From contig NZ_KZ984622.1 of assembly GCF_003574465.1 (NCBI RefSeq), positions 258-33,854 on the forward strand: a stretch of 33,597 nucleotides of DNA, given 5' to 3'. The stretch is from Methylobacterium crusticola. Lineage in GTDB: Bacteria; Pseudomonadota; Alphaproteobacteria; Rhizobiales; Beijerinckiaceae. The notes below the pieces were generated by a model that saw nothing but the letters and a program-made list of their open reading frames with translations, did not search any database and was not told the origin of the DNA. Made by a program: the position numbers and the translations under genes. Positions 1 through 8,385 of the stretch are shown here, piece by piece (position 1 is the first letter of the stretch; each line of letters starts with the position of its first letter).

Positions 1-987
1 GCGACGCTCGACCGCCTCGCCCGCGACGGCATCACCGACCTCGCCATGGAGGCCTCCTCGCACGGCATCGCGCAGAGCCGCCTCGACGGCGTGCGCCTCG
101 CCGCGGCCGGGTTCACCAATCTCGGCCACGACCACCTCGACTACCACCACACGCCGGAGGCCTACCTCGCGGCGAAGCTGCGCCTGTTCGAGACCCTGCT
201 GCCGGAGGGTGCGACCGCCGTCGTGAACGCCGACGGGGCCGAGGCCGGGCGCGTCGCGGCGGCGGCCCGCGCGCGGGGCCTGACCGTGGCGACGACCGGC
301 CGGGCCGGCGAGACCCTGCGCCTCGTCTCGGCGCGCACGCACGGCTTCTCCCAGGCGCTCGCGGTCGCGGCCGCGGGCGAGACCCACGCGGTCGACCTGC
401 CCTTCGTCGGCGCCTTCCAGGTCGAGAACGCGCTGCTCGCCGCCGGGCTGGTGCTGGCGATGCCGGCCGGGCGCGGGCGGACCCGGGAGGTGATCGCGGC
501 GCTCGGGCACCTCGCCGGGGTCCCGGGCCGCCTCGAGCGGGTCGGCCAAGTGCGGGACGCCCTCTGCGTCGTCGACTACGCCCACAAGCCGGAGGCGCTG
601 GCGGGCGTCCTCGACGCCCTGAGGCCCTTCACCACGGGCCGGCTCGTCTGCGTGATGGGCTGCGGCGGCGACCGCGACCGGGCCAAGCGCCCGCTGATGG
701 GCGGCATCGCGGCCGGGCGGGCGGACCGGGTCATCGTGACGGACGACAATCCGCGCGGCGAGGACCCGGCGCTGATCCGGGCCGCGATCCTGGCGGCGGC
801 GCCGGGCGCCGAGGAGATCGGCGACCGCGCGGAGGCGATCCGCGCCGCCGTGCGGGATCTCGCGGCCGGCGACGTGCTGGTGGTGGCCGGCAAGGGTCAT
901 GAAACGGGCCAGATCATCGGCGACCGCATGCTGCCCTTCTCCGACCGCGACGCGGTCCTGAGCGCGATCGAGGAGACCCGCGCATGA
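1..987 (+). CDS. murE: UDP-MurNAc-L-Ala-D-Glu:meso-diaminopimelate ligase (MurE), 3' part
   Basis: MurE adds meso-diaminopimelate to UDP-MurNAc-dipeptide in the cytoplasm during peptidoglycan synthesis. The reading frame is open from base 1 (A-T-L-D-R...), so the gene is cut by the window edge; the ATG at 46 is internal (MEASSHG lies in the conserved central domain). About 328 C-terminal residues are present. Visible signatures are the central-domain FTNLGHDHLDYH stretch, the DDNPRGED motif at 742-765, whose DNPR part recognises meso-DAP in Gram-negative MurE, and GKGHE near the end. The stop overlaps the murF start as ATGA (984-987), indicating translational coupling. The N-terminal uridine-binding domain and most of the ATP-binding P-loop region lie outside the window. 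Identification is secure. Confidence 0.96.
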   Translation, partial: ATLDRLARDGITDLAMEASSHGIAQSRLDGVRLAAAGFTNLGHDHLDYHHTPEAYLAAKLRLFETLLPEGATAVVNADGAEAGRVAAAARARGLTVATTGRAGETLRLVSARTHGFSQALAVAAAGETHAVDLPFVGAFQVENALLAAGLVLAMPAGRGRTREVIAALGHLAGVPGRLERVGQVRDALCVVDYAHKPEALAGVLDALRPFTTGRLVCVMGCGGDRDRAKRPLMGGIAAGRADRVIVTDDNPRGEDPALIRAAILAAAPGAEEIGDRAEAIRAAVRDLAAGDVLVVAGKGHETGQIIGDRMLPFSDRDAVLSAIEETRA

Positions 988-2435
988 CCGAGCCCCTCTG
1001 GATCCTCGACGACGCCCTCGCGGCCATGGCGGCGCGCCTCTCCGGCGAGGCGCGCCCGCTCGCCGGCATCTCGATCGACACCCGCACCCTCAAGGTCGGC
1101 GACCTGTTCTTCGCCATCAGGGGCGAGGCCCGGGACGGGCACGACTTCGTCCGCGACGCCCTCGCCCGCGGGGCCGGGGCCGCGGTGGTGGCGCAGGACC
1201 GGGAAGCGGAGCTGGAGGGGGCCGGCCCCCTGGTCGTCGTGCCGGCGCGCGACGGGGACGCGGTCCTGGGCGCCATGCGGGCGCTCGCGGCGGCGGCCCG
1301 GGCCCGCACCGGCGCCCGCATCGTCGCGGTGACGGGTTCGGTTGGCAAGACCGGCACGAAGGAGGCCCTGCGCCACGTCCTCTGCGCGCAGGGCGCCACC
1401 CACGCCTCGGTCGCCTCCTACAACAACCACTGGGGCGTGCCCCTGACCCTGAGCCGGATGCCGGCCGCGAGCGCCTTCGGGGTGTTCGAGATCGGCATGA
1501 ACCACCCGGGCGAGATCGCGCCGCTGACCCGCCTGGTGCGGCCCGAGATCGCGCTCGTCACCACGGTCGAGCCGGTCCACATCGAGCATTTCCGCGCGCT
1601 CCCGGGCATCGCCGACGCCAAGGGCGAGATCTTCGGCGGGCTCGAGCCCGGCGGCGTCGCGGTGATCAACCGCGACAACCCGAGCTTCGAGCGCCTCGAG
1701 GCCCATGCCCGCGCGTCGCGGGCCGGGCGGGTCGTCAGCTTCGGCGAGCACCGCGAGGCCGACGTGCGGGCCGAGCGCATCGTGCTGCGGCCCGACCTCT
1801 CGATCGTGGACGCCCGGGTGCTCGGGCTGCCGGTGACCTACCAGCTCGGCACGCCGGGCCGGCACACCGCGCTCAACTCCCTCGCGGTCATGGCCGCCGT
1901 CCACGCCCTCGGCGCCGACCTCGCGCTCGCGGCCCTGTCGCTCGCCCAGCTGCGCCCGCCCGCGGGCCGGGGCGCCCGCACGATCCTGCGCGTCGGGGAG
2001 GGCGAGGCGCTCCTCGTCGACGAGAGCTACAACGCCAACCCGGCCTCCGTCCGGGCGGCGCTCGCGACGCTCGCGGGCGTCGCGGCCTCCGGCCGGCGCA
2101 TCGCGGTGCTGGGCGACATGCTGGAACTCGGCGCCGAGGCGCCCCGCCTCCACCGGGACCTGGCGCAGGCGGTGGACGAGCACGGCATCGACCTCGTCTT
2201 CACCGCCGGACCGGGGATGCAGGAGCTGTTCGACGCCCTGCCGGCGGGCGCCCGCGGGGCCTGCGCCGCCGCCGCGTCCGACCTCGTCGGGACGGTGCTG
2301 TCCGCCCTGCGGCCCGGTGACGCCGTGATGGTGAAGGGCTCGAACAGCACCCGCATGGGGAGGATTGTCGAGGCGCTCAAAGCCCGCTACGGGGGCGGCG
2401 CGGGTCAGGATCTCGCCGTCGGCCAACCCGGCTGA
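984..2435 (+). CDS. murF: UDP-MurNAc-tripeptide:D-alanyl-D-alanine ligase (MurF)
   Basis: MurF is the ATP-dependent ligase that adds D-Ala-D-Ala to UDP-MurNAc-tripeptide, the last cytoplasmic precursor step. The 483-residue product has the Mur-ligase P-loop [10 protein letters not shown] at about residues 117-126, NNHWG at 147-151, [10 protein letters not shown] in the central domain, and in the C-terminal domain [15 protein letters not shown] and [10 protein letters not shown]. Length is somewhat above the roughly 450 residues common in the family. The ATG at 984 overlaps the murE stop by 4 bp. The C-terminal tail after about residue 470 is low-complexity and probably not conserved. It is co-transcribed with murE and mraY, as in the usual division/cell-wall cluster. 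Confidence 0.97.
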   Translation: MTEPLWILDDALAAMAARLSGEARPLAGISIDTRTLKVGDLFFAIRGEARDGHDFVRDALARGAGAAVVAQDREAELEGAGPLVVVPARDGDAVLGAMRALAAAARARTGARIVAVTGSVGKTGTKEALRHVLCAQGATHASVASYNNHWGVPLTLSRMPAASAFGVFEIGMNHPGEIAPLTRLVRPEIALVTTVEPVHIEHFRALPGIADAKGEIFGGLEPGGVAVINRDNPSFERLEAHARASRAGRVVSFGEHREADVRAERIVLRPDLSIVDARVLGLPVTYQLGTPGRHTALNSLAVMAAVHALGADLALAALSLAQLRPPAGRGARTILRVGEGEALLVDESYNANPASVRAALATLAGVAASGRRIAVLGDMLELGAEAPRLHRDLAQAVDEHGIDLVFTAGPGMQELFDALPAGARGACAAAASDLVGTVLSALRPGDAVMVKGSNSTRMGRIVEALKARYGGGAGQDLAVGQPG

Positions 2436-2511
2436 TCTCTCAATCGGAGCCACGCCAGCGGTGCCGGCCCGCCCGGCACCGGCGCTCCTTCACGATCGGG
2501 ATGATTCCGGG

Positions 2512-3597
2512 ATGCTGTACCTCCTCTCCGACCTGAGCGGCGTGTTCTCGCCGCTCAACGTCTTTCGCTACATCACCTTCCGGACCGGGGGCGCGCTGTT
2601 CACGGCGGGCTTCTTCGTGTTCTGGTTCGGGCCCTGGATCATCTCGCTCCTGCGCCTGCGCCAGGGCAAGGGCCAGCCGATCCGCGAGGACGGCCCGCAA
2701 TCCCACCTCCTGACGAAGCGCGGCACGCCCACCATGGGCGGGCTGATGATCCTCGCCGGCGTCATGGTGGCGGTGCTGCTCTGGGCCAACCCCCGCAACC
2801 ACTACGTCTGGATCACCATGGTGGTGACGCTCGGCTTCGGGGCGATCGGGTTCTACGACGACTACCTGAAGGTGACGAAGCAGAGCCACAAGGGCTTCTC
2901 CGGCAAGTTCCGCCTCGGCCTCGAGGCCCTGATCGCGGTCTCGGCCTGCCTTGCGGTGGCGGAGTACTCGGCGCCGGGCCTCGCCTACCGGCTCGCCTTC
3001 CCGGTGTTCAAGGACGCCATCGTCAACCTCGGCCTGTTCTACGTCGCCTTCGCGGGCTTCGTGATCGTGGGGGCCGGCAACGCCGTCAACATCACGGACG
3101 GCCTCGACGGGCTCGCCATCGTGCCGGTCATGATCGCGGCCGCGACCTTCGGGATCATCGCCTACCTCGTCGGCAACGTGATCTACGCCTCCTACCTCCA
3201 GGTGAACTACGTGCCGGGGACGGGCGAGCTCGCGGTGGTGTGCGGGGCGCTGATCGGGGCGGGCCTCGGCTTCCTGTGGTTCAACGCGCCGCCGGCCCAG
3301 ATCTTCATGGGCGACACCGGCTCCCTCGCGCTCGGCGGCCTCCTCGGCACCGTCGCGGTCGCCACCAAGCACGAGATCGTGCTGGCGGTGGTGGGCGGCC
3401 TGTTCGTGCTGGAGATCCTCTCGGTGATCATCCAGGTCGCCTCGTTCAAGCTCACCGGCAAGCGCGTCTTCCGCATGGCGCCGATCCACCACCATTTCGA
3501 GCAGAAGGGCTGGAAGGAGCCGCAGGTGGTGATCCGGTTCTGGATCATCGCGGTCGTCCTGGCGCTGCTCGGCCTCGCGACCCTGAAGCTGCGCTAG
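2512..3597 (+). CDS. mraY: Phospho-MurNAc-pentapeptide transferase (MraY)
   Basis: MraY is the integral inner-membrane enzyme that transfers phospho-MurNAc-pentapeptide to undecaprenyl phosphate, making lipid I. The ATG at 2512 ([10 protein letters not shown]) gives 361 residues, the normal family length; the frame is open upstream into murF, but that extension is Pro/Ala-rich and has no MraY similarity. Key motifs are the DDYLK aspartates at about residues 116-120, [26 protein letters not shown] and the MAPIHHHFE loop near the C-terminus, separated by many hydrophobic membrane spans. It lies 76 bp after murF. In most Proteobacteria murD and ftsW follow, but here the cluster stops. Confidence 0.97.
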   Translation: MLYLLSDLSGVFSPLNVFRYITFRTGGALFTAGFFVFWFGPWIISLLRLRQGKGQPIREDGPQSHLLTKRGTPTMGGLMILAGVMVAVLLWANPRNHYVWITMVVTLGFGAIGFYDDYLKVTKQSHKGFSGKFRLGLEALIAVSACLAVAEYSAPGLAYRLAFPVFKDAIVNLGLFYVAFAGFVIVGAGNAVNITDGLDGLAIVPVMIAAATFGIIAYLVGNVIYASYLQVNYVPGTGELAVVCGALIGAGLGFLWFNAPPAQIFMGDTGSLALGGLLGTVAVATKHEIVLAVVGGLFVLEILSVIIQVASFKLTGKRVFRMAPIHHHFEQKGWKEPQVVIRFWIIAVVLALLGLATLKLR

Positions 3598-3665
3598 GTT
3601 CCCGCCGGCGCCGCGCCCCCGGAGGGTCTCGGGGGGCGCCCGGTCCGCGGCCGGGTCGGCGCCGC

Positions 3666-3737
3666 GCGGGCCGCCCGCGCGGTCCCTCAGCGCTGCGCCT
3701 GGCGGGCCGGCCGCGCGGTCCCTCAGTGCTGCGCCTG
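3666..3737. repeat. Perfectly adjacent 36-bp tandem duplication
   Basis: Bases 3666-3701 and 3702-3737 align without gaps over 36 bp with two mismatches (3674/3710 and 3691/3727). The second copy contains the last codons and the stop codon of the minus-strand gene at 3723, so a second copy of that gene's tail and stop lies just downstream of it. The unit length is a multiple of three. Confidence 0.85.
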
Positions 3738-3986
3738 CGGCCTCACCGTGTAGGAGCCGCCGCGGATGCGGTCCGGAAAACCCTCGGCGTAGCGCGCGGT
3801 GGCCTCCTCGCCGTAGGTCTGCACCAGTTCCTGGAAGGCCGCGAACAGGGCGGCCTGGGCCATGCAGTCGCCGTCGATCCCGTCGAGACAACCTTCGGCG
3901 AACGCCTCCGAGACGTAGCCCAGGGCGGCGCGCTTGGCGTCCTGGTCTTCCTCGTGCGGCAGGGCGGAGGGTGCGGACTGGGTCAT
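3723..3986 (-). CDS. Small conserved-looking protein of unknown function
   Basis: I do not recognise this protein. From ATG at 3986 (MTQSAPSALPHEE) it is 87 residues, acidic, with no signal peptide or membrane segment, and predicted helical (YVSEAFAEGCLDGIDGDCMAQAALFAAFQELVQTYG would form helices; two cysteines). Upstream in-frame ATGs at 4031 and 4151 would lengthen it to 102 or 142 residues, but that N-terminal sequence is Arg/Pro-rich and irregular, while the ATG at 3986 has an AAGG-type ribosome site. Codon use resembles its neighbours. It stands alone on the minus strand, convergent with mraY, and its 3' end is duplicated in tandem. Function cannot be assigned. Confidence 0.7.
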   Translation of the reverse strand: MTQSAPSALPHEEDQDAKRAALGYVSEAFAEGCLDGIDGDCMAQAALFAAFQELVQTYGEEATARYAEGFPDRIRGGSYTVRPQAQH

Positions 3987-4154
3987 CGAGGGCCTTGGGC
4001 GAAGCGGGCTTTCCGGGTCTTCCCGAGTCATAGGATCTCGGCCGGCGGCGAGCCAGTCAGGAATTTCGAAGAGGTTAACGGCGACGCGAGAATGCGCGCG
4101 GCTTCGGCACGGGCGCCACATTCGTTGCGGGACGGCCACAGCCATCGGCACGGC

Positions 4155-4595
4155 TCAGCCCCCGAAGCGCCCCGCGAGGCCGATCGACAGGCGCTCGCCC
4201 TCGGCGATGAAGCGGGAGGCGGCCTCCCCGGCCGACGGGGTGCAGACCCGGTAGCTCACGGCGTAGCCGCGGTAGCCGCGGTTGTAGGCGCCGGCGATGC
4301 GGTCGCGGCGCCCCGGCGTGGTGCCCTCCGCGTCGAGGAGCGCCCTCATGCGGCTCGGCCACTCGGCCGCGTCCGGGCTGCCGCACAGGTTGCGCAGGAA
4401 GCTCAGCGCCCCGATGATCTCGGACAGGCGCAGGAGGTCGCGGTCGTAGGGCGCGGGCAGGTCCGGCGCCGGCGCCGGGGCCGCCTCCTTCTCGGGCGCC
4501 TTGGCAGCCGGGGGCGCGCTCGGGCGCGGCCGGGTCTGGGCCGCGGCGGCGCCCGCGAGGGCGAGGGCCAGCGCGAGGGCGAGCGCCGCCCTCAT
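4155..4595 (-). CDS. TIGR02301-family exported protein
   Basis: This 146-residue product has a signal peptide (MRAALALALALALAGAAAAQ, predicted cleavage near residue 19), an Ala/Pro-rich linker, and a conserved alphaproteobacterial domain typified by YDRDLLRLSEIIGAL, FLRNLC, RMRALLDAE and AGAYNRGYRGYAVSYRVCTP. This pattern matches my memory of the TIGR02301 family, whose biochemical role is unknown; two cysteines (in FLRNLC and YRVCTP) could form a disulfide in the periplasm. Its ATG overlaps the stop of the NUDIX gene (ATGA, 4592-4595), so it is the last member of a four-gene overlapping operon. Confidence 0.85.
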   Translation of the reverse strand: MRAALALALALALAGAAAAQTRPRPSAPPAAKAPEKEAAPAPAPDLPAPYDRDLLRLSEIIGALSFLRNLCGSPDAAEWPSRMRALLDAEGTTPGRRDRIAGAYNRGYRGYAVSYRVCTPSAGEAASRFIAEGERLSIGLAGRFGG

Positions 4596-5059
4596 GCCTC
4601 GCCCGCCTCGCCCGTCACTGCGAGCGCGTGCGCGAGCACCGCGTGCAACCCGGCGGTGGTCGGCAGCGCCCGCGCCTCCCGGAGGGTCACCCAGCGGACC
4701 GCGAGCGCCTCCTCGCCCGGGGCTGGCTCGTGCCGCAGCCAGCGGGCGGCGTGGGGATGGACCACGTAATGGTGCAGGACGGCGCCGTCGCCGTCGCGCT
4801 CGATGATCTCGAGGGGCGGGAGCCCGGCCACGATCTCGGCCTCGACGCCGACCTCCTCGCGCAGTTCGCGCAGGGCGGCCTCGCTCACCGTCTCGCCGGC
4901 CTCCACGAGGCCGCCCGGGAGCGTGTAGACGCCCTGCCGCGGCGGCCGCCCGCGGGCCGCGAGGAGGACGCGGCCGTCGCGCACCACCGCCACCGAGGCG
5001 GCGAGGAACGGGCGGGCCGGGTAGCGGCGGCGCCAGACCGCATCCGCCTCGTCGGTCAC
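4592..5059 (-). CDS. NUDIX hydrolase
   Basis: This cytoplasmic hydrolase of nucleoside-diphosphate-linked substrates has 155 residues. The complete Nudix box (G-x5-E-x7-R-E-L-x-E-E-x-G-V) lies at residues 50-72, with glycine 50, E56, R64-E65 and E68-E69 all present, so it should bind divalent metal and be active. The GTG start at 5059 (VTDEADAVWRRRYP) overlaps the upstream stop as GTGA and gives a normal single-domain length; the frame is open further upstream but is not NUDIX-like there. The substrate cannot be read from sequence; ADP-ribose or oxidised/dinucleotide compounds are usual in such small proteins. Confidence 0.9.
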   Translation of the reverse strand: MTDEADAVWRRRYPARPFLAASVAVVRDGRVLLAARGRPPRQGVYTLPGGLVEAGETVSEAALRELREEVGVEAEIVAGLPPLEIIERDGDGAVLHHYVVHPHAARWLRHEPAPGEEALAVRWVTLREARALPTTAGLHAVLAHALAVTGEAGEA

Positions 5060-6105
5060 GGCCGCACGTCCGCCACGCGTCCGTCGGCGAGGACGACCAG
5101 GATGTGGGCGCCGCGGCCGCCGCCCAGCACCGCGAGGCCGGGCCCGGCCGGGGCCGGGAGGGCGACCCGGGCGCGCTCGACGATGCCGCCCCGGAGCGAG
5201 ACGAGGGCCAGCGCCGCGCGGTCCAGCGTCGGCAGGGCGAGCGCCGTCCCGCCGCCGTCGAGGGCGAGGGGGGCGGCGGGGGCGGCGTAGCCCCGCGCCT
5301 CGGCCCGCAGCGCCGGTCGGGCGCCCGCGACCGACCAGTGCTGGAGCACGCCCTCCGCGCCCCGCACGACCGCGAGGCTCGGCGCGCCGTCCCCGAAATC
5401 GGCCGACGCGGCCGGGCTGAGGCCGCCGGGCCCGGCCGGGATCTCGGCCCGGAGCCGCCAGGCACCGGCCTCGCGCCCGATCAGGGCCAGGCTCTCGGAT
5501 CCCGCCCGGGCCTTGACCACGACGAGGTGGAGGGCGCCGTCGATGTCGACGGTGCGCACCGTCTCGCCCGTGAAGACCGCGTCGGCGCCGGCCGGCACCG
5601 TCGTGGTGGTGACCGGGACCGGCTTCGGCTCGGCGCTCATCGCCACCGGCTGGCGCTCGCGCACGGTCACGCCGGCGGCGCCCGCCGGGTCGCCCGCGGT
5701 CGCGCCCGTGAGGTAGGCGGTGACGGGGCCGGAGAGGGCGCGGCGCGAGCCGGCGAGGGCGCCCCGCGGCGTCTCGCCGGCCGACAGGCCCTCGATCGCC
5801 TCGGGCGAGAGGGGCACCACCGCGACGCGGTCGCCGGCGAGCGTCAGCGCGGCGCCGCCGGTCTCGCCCCACATCACCACGACGCCGCCGGCGGGGCGCC
5901 GGGGCAGCTGCGGCAGGCCCGAGGTCTCGACCGCCACCGCGACCTCGCTGCCGGCGTCGCGCACCTGCGTCACCCGGAAGGGGAGCGGGAGGAGGGCGAC
6001 GACGGACTCGGCGCGGGCCGGGGCGGCGAGGCCCGCGAGCGGGGCGGCGAGACCGGCGATCCGTGCGGCGCGCGCGAGCCGCGCGGCGCCCGCCCGTTCA
6101 CACAT
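5056..6105 (-). CDS. Secreted protein of unknown function, possible beta-propeller
   Basis: The product has 349 residues. An N-terminal signal peptide with a hydrophobic Ala/Leu core ends in APARA-ES (cleavage near residue 32), so it is probably periplasmic. The mature part is rich in short beta-strand-like stretches alternating with Gly/Ala/Asp turns ([45 protein letters not shown]), resembling FG-GAP/VCBS-like repeats, but no confident family match is possible by eye. It overlaps the SDR gene upstream by 8 bp and the NUDIX gene downstream by 4 bp, so it is part of that operon. The name reflects appearance only. Confidence 0.75.
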   Translation of the reverse strand: MCERAGAARLARAARIAGLAAPLAGLAAPARAESVVALLPLPFRVTQVRDAGSEVAVAVETSGLPQLPRRPAGGVVVMWGETGGAALTLAGDRVAVVPLSPEAIEGLSAGETPRGALAGSRRALSGPVTAYLTGATAGDPAGAAGVTVRERQPVAMSAEPKPVPVTTTTVPAGADAVFTGETVRTVDIDGALHLVVVKARAGSESLALIGREAGAWRLRAEIPAGPGGLSPAASADFGDGAPSLAVVRGAEGVLQHWSVAGARPALRAEARGYAAPAAPLALDGGGTALALPTLDRAALALVSLRGGIVERARVALPAPAGPGLAVLGGGRGAHILVVLADGRVADVRP

Positions 6106-6871
6106 GCTGCCCGCCGTTGATGTGCAGCTCGGCGCCGTTCACGTAGGACGAGGCCTCGGTGCACAGGAAGTAGATCGCCTTGGCGACCTCGTCGGGCGTG
6201 CCGAGGCGGCGCTGCGGGATCTGGGCCACGAGCTTGTCGGTCCCGGGCGAGAGGATCGAGGTGTCGATCTCGCCCGGCGAGATCGCGTTCACCCGGACGC
6301 CGAGGGGCCCGAAATCCCCCGCCATCTCGCGGGTCAGGCTGGCGAGCGCGGCCTTCGAGGTGGCGTAGGCGGCGCCCGCGAAGGGGTGCACCCGCGACCC
6401 GGCGATCGACGTCACGTTGACGATCGAGCCGCGGGCCCGGGTGAGCTCGTCGCAGAGGCCGCGGGCGAGCAGGATCGGCCCGAAGAAGTTGACCTGGAAC
6501 ACCCGCTGCCAGTCCGAGAACGGCGTCGTGATCGCGCCGAGGCGCTCGCCGCCCGGGCACTTCGGCGAGATGCCGGCGTTGTTCACGAGCGCGTGGAGGA
6601 GGCCGCCCTCGGCCTCGAGCCGCCCGGCGACCTCCCGGACGGCGCGGACGGTGTCCTCCGGATCGGCGAGGTCGACCTGGAGGTGGTCCTCCGGGCCCAT
6701 CTCCCACGGGCAGTTCTCCGGGAAGGCGTGGCGCGAGCAGGTGATGACGCGCCAGCCCGCGGCCGAGAAGCGCTTCACGGTGGCGTGGCCGATGCCGCGG
6801 CTCGCACCCGTGAGGAGCATCACGCGCCGGCGTTCGTTGGTCGACTGGGCCAAGGCGGTTCCTCGGGGCAT
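6098..6871 (-). CDS. SDR-family NAD(P)-dependent oxidoreductase
   Basis: Classical short-chain dehydrogenase of 257 residues. The nucleotide-binding TGASRGIG is at residues 21-28, NNAG at 97-100, and the catalytic triad appears as S155, Y169 and K173 (YATSK), followed by VRVNAISPGEIDT and a C-terminal INGGQ. The sequence retains an Asp (QVDLAD) typical of the adenine pocket. The substrate is unknown; 3-oxoacyl reductases, sugar and alcohol dehydrogenases share this pattern. An alternative start at M18 (MLLTGASRG) would leave a very short N-terminus, so the longer start is preferred but uncertain. It is the first gene of the minus-strand overlapping set reaching 4155. Confidence 0.88.
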   Translation of the reverse strand: MPRGTALAQSTNERRRVMLLTGASRGIGHATVKRFSAAGWRVITCSRHAFPENCPWEMGPEDHLQVDLADPEDTVRAVREVAGRLEAEGGLLHALVNNAGISPKCPGGERLGAITTPFSDWQRVFQVNFFGPILLARGLCDELTRARGSIVNVTSIAGSRVHPFAGAAYATSKAALASLTREMAGDFGPLGVRVNAISPGEIDTSILSPGTDKLVAQIPQRRLGTPDEVAKAIYFLCTEASSYVNGAELHINGGQHV

Positions 6872-7013
6872 CGTATGCGGGGCGCAGGTTCGGGGCGGTT
6901 CGGCCTGACGCGCGGGAGGCGCTCACGGTAGGCCTCGCCGCCGGGGAAATCCAGGGCTCGCCGCGCCGCAGCATGGCGGCGCCGCGCGGCGCCCCGGCGC
7001 GGCCGGGAGCGCC

Positions 7014-7622
7014 TCAGGGGTAGAGCCGCGCCCGCTCCCAGGCCGCTCCGGCCCGGGTGAAGCGCACGCGGTCGTGCAGCCGGGAGGCGCCGTCCTGCCA
7101 GAACTCCATCGTCACCGGGGCGATGCGGTAGCCCGTCCAGTGCGGCGGGCGGGGCACCTCAGCCTCGGGGAAGCGCGCCGAGACCTCGGCCACGGCCCGC
7201 ACCAGCGCGTCCCGGCTCTCCAGGGCCTGCGACTGGCGGCTCGCCCAGGCCCCGATGCGGCTGTCCCGGGCGCGGCTCGCGAAGTAGGCGTCGGCCTCCG
7301 CGTCGTCCACCCGGGTCACCTCGCCGCGGGCCCGGACCTGGCGCCGCAGGCTCTTCCAGTGCAGCACCAGGGCGGCGCGGGGGTTCTCGGCCAGCTCCGC
7401 CCCCTTCAGCGAGAGCGTGTTGGTGTAGAACACGAAGCCGCGCGCGTCGGCGCCCTTGAGCAGCACGATGCGCACGTCCGGCAGCCCGTCCGCGCCCGCG
7501 GTCGCGAGCGCCATGGCGTTCGGATCCTCCGGCTCGGACGCGCGGGCCTGTGCAAACCACTGGTCGAAGAGCGACCAGGGATCCGTGCACTGGGTGAAAT
7601 CATCGTTCGTTAACCCGTCCAC
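7014..7622 (-). CDS. pdxH: Pyridoxamine 5'-phosphate oxidase (PdxH)
   Basis: PdxH is the FMN-dependent oxidase that converts pyridoxamine or pyridoxine 5'-phosphate to pyridoxal 5'-phosphate. Family hallmarks are [36 protein letters not shown], the FMN/PLP-contacting WKSLRRQVR segment, [12 protein letters not shown] and the C-terminal RLHDRVRF with RLYP at the end. The GTG at 7622 (VDGLTNDDF) is chosen because it gives 202 residues, close to the family norm, and has an AAGGA Shine-Dalgarno seven bases upstream (7630-7634); no suitable ATG exists in frame. It is divergent from the lipoprotein gene at 7725. Confidence 0.94.
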   Translation of the reverse strand: MDGLTNDDFTQCTDPWSLFDQWFAQARASEPEDPNAMALATAGADGLPDVRIVLLKGADARGFVFYTNTLSLKGAELAENPRAALVLHWKSLRRQVRARGEVTRVDDAEADAYFASRARDSRIGAWASRQSQALESRDALVRAVAEVSARFPEAEVPRPPHWTGYRIAPVTMEFWQDGASRLHDRVRFTRAGAAWERARLYP

Positions 7623-7724
7623 GGCATCGTCCTTACCTGTGACAACCGGATCTGAGGGGCGGGCCGGCGTCGCAAGCGTGCGTGCGTCGCGGCGCCGGGG
7701 CCCCCCGTCGTGAGAACAGGTGTG

Positions 7725-8222
7725 ATGCGTCGCGGCGTGTGTAAAGTCAGTTCGCGCGGATGGGCGCTCGGTGCGGCCGTGTGCGGCCTCGCGGCGGGCG
7801 GGATGCTCGCGGTCGGCGGGTGCAGCCAGCCGCTGATCATGTTCCGGCCGACGCTGGCGCAGGCGCCCGCGGAGACGGACACGACCGGCAGCATCGCGCC
7901 CGCGGCCCCCAGGAGCTTCGGCGGCGATCTCTCGATCGAGGATTGGCGCCGGGCCAAGGCGGCGCTCGGCGTCGCCCTTGACCCGCAGGGCAACGGCCAG
8001 CCCGTGAAGTGGGACAACCCGGGCTCGGGCATGCGCGGCATGGTCAATCCCACGGGCCTGCCCTTCGTGCGCAACGACGAGATCTGCCGCGGCTTCCTGG
8101 CGACCGTGATCGGGCCCTCGGGCAACCGCTTCGTGCGCGGCACGGGCTGCCGGCCCTCCGGCGGCGCCTGGGAGCTGAAGAGCCTCAAGGCGACGACGAA
8201 GCCCGCGGGCGATCCGGCCTGA
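7725..8222 (+). CDS. RT0821/Lpp0805-type surface lipoprotein
   Basis: The 165-residue protein begins with a lipoprotein-like signal: a hydrophobic stretch ending in LAVGGC, with the lipidated cysteine at residue 33. After a variable linker the domain contains [23 protein letters not shown] and [16 protein letters not shown], the pattern of the RT0821/Lpp0805 (17-kDa antigen-like) outer-membrane proteins common in Rhizobiales. The two later cysteines (in EICRGF and GTGCRP) are probably disulfide-linked. An in-frame GTG at 7710 is a possible earlier start; the ATG at 7725 is preferred for its ATG codon and nearby AGG. The role is unknown, presumably envelope structure. Confidence 0.8.
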   Translation: MRRGVCKVSSRGWALGAAVCGLAAGGMLAVGGCSQPLIMFRPTLAQAPAETDTTGSIAPAAPRSFGGDLSIEDWRRAKAALGVALDPQGNGQPVKWDNPGSGMRGMVNPTGLPFVRNDEICRGFLATVIGPSGNRFVRGTGCRPSGGAWELKSLKATTKPAGDPA

Positions 8223-8298
8223 GGCCGGCCGCCCGGCCGCGGCGAAGCCGGCTGCATCGGCGCGCAGGCCGCGCCTGCAAAACCCGCGGGCGCGTGCG

Positions 8299-8328
8299 TT
8301 GCAATCCGGCAACACCGTCGCCAGATAG
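8299..8328 (+). promoter_or_regulatory. Possible sigma70-like promoter for the dnaJ-type gene
   Basis: TTGCAA (8299-8304) and AGATAG (8323-8328) are separated by 18 bp within the 163-bp gap before the gene at 8386. The hexamers are only partial matches to consensus, so this is a weak prediction. The rest of the gap is GC-rich and shows nothing else. Confidence 0.25.
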
Positions 8329-8385
8329 GGTTCGACTCGCATTCGCGGAGCGGCCCTGCTCCAGCCCAACTCTGCCCGGATCGCC

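Noticed and set aside
897..2453. Long minus-strand open frame opposite murF
   Set aside because: It is Arg/Gly/Asp-rich with no domain and lies wholly opposite well-identified murE/murF. Long antisense frames are expected at this GC content.
2365..2511. N-terminal extension of MraY to 410 residues
   Set aside because: The extra 49 residues overlap murF, are Pro/Ala-rich, and MraY from 2512 already has the family length.
3987..4151. Longer form (142 residues) of the small unknown minus-strand protein
   Set aside because: The added sequence is irregular and Arg/Pro-rich, and it would leave almost no room for a promoter before the neighbouring gene. It is kept only as an alternative start.
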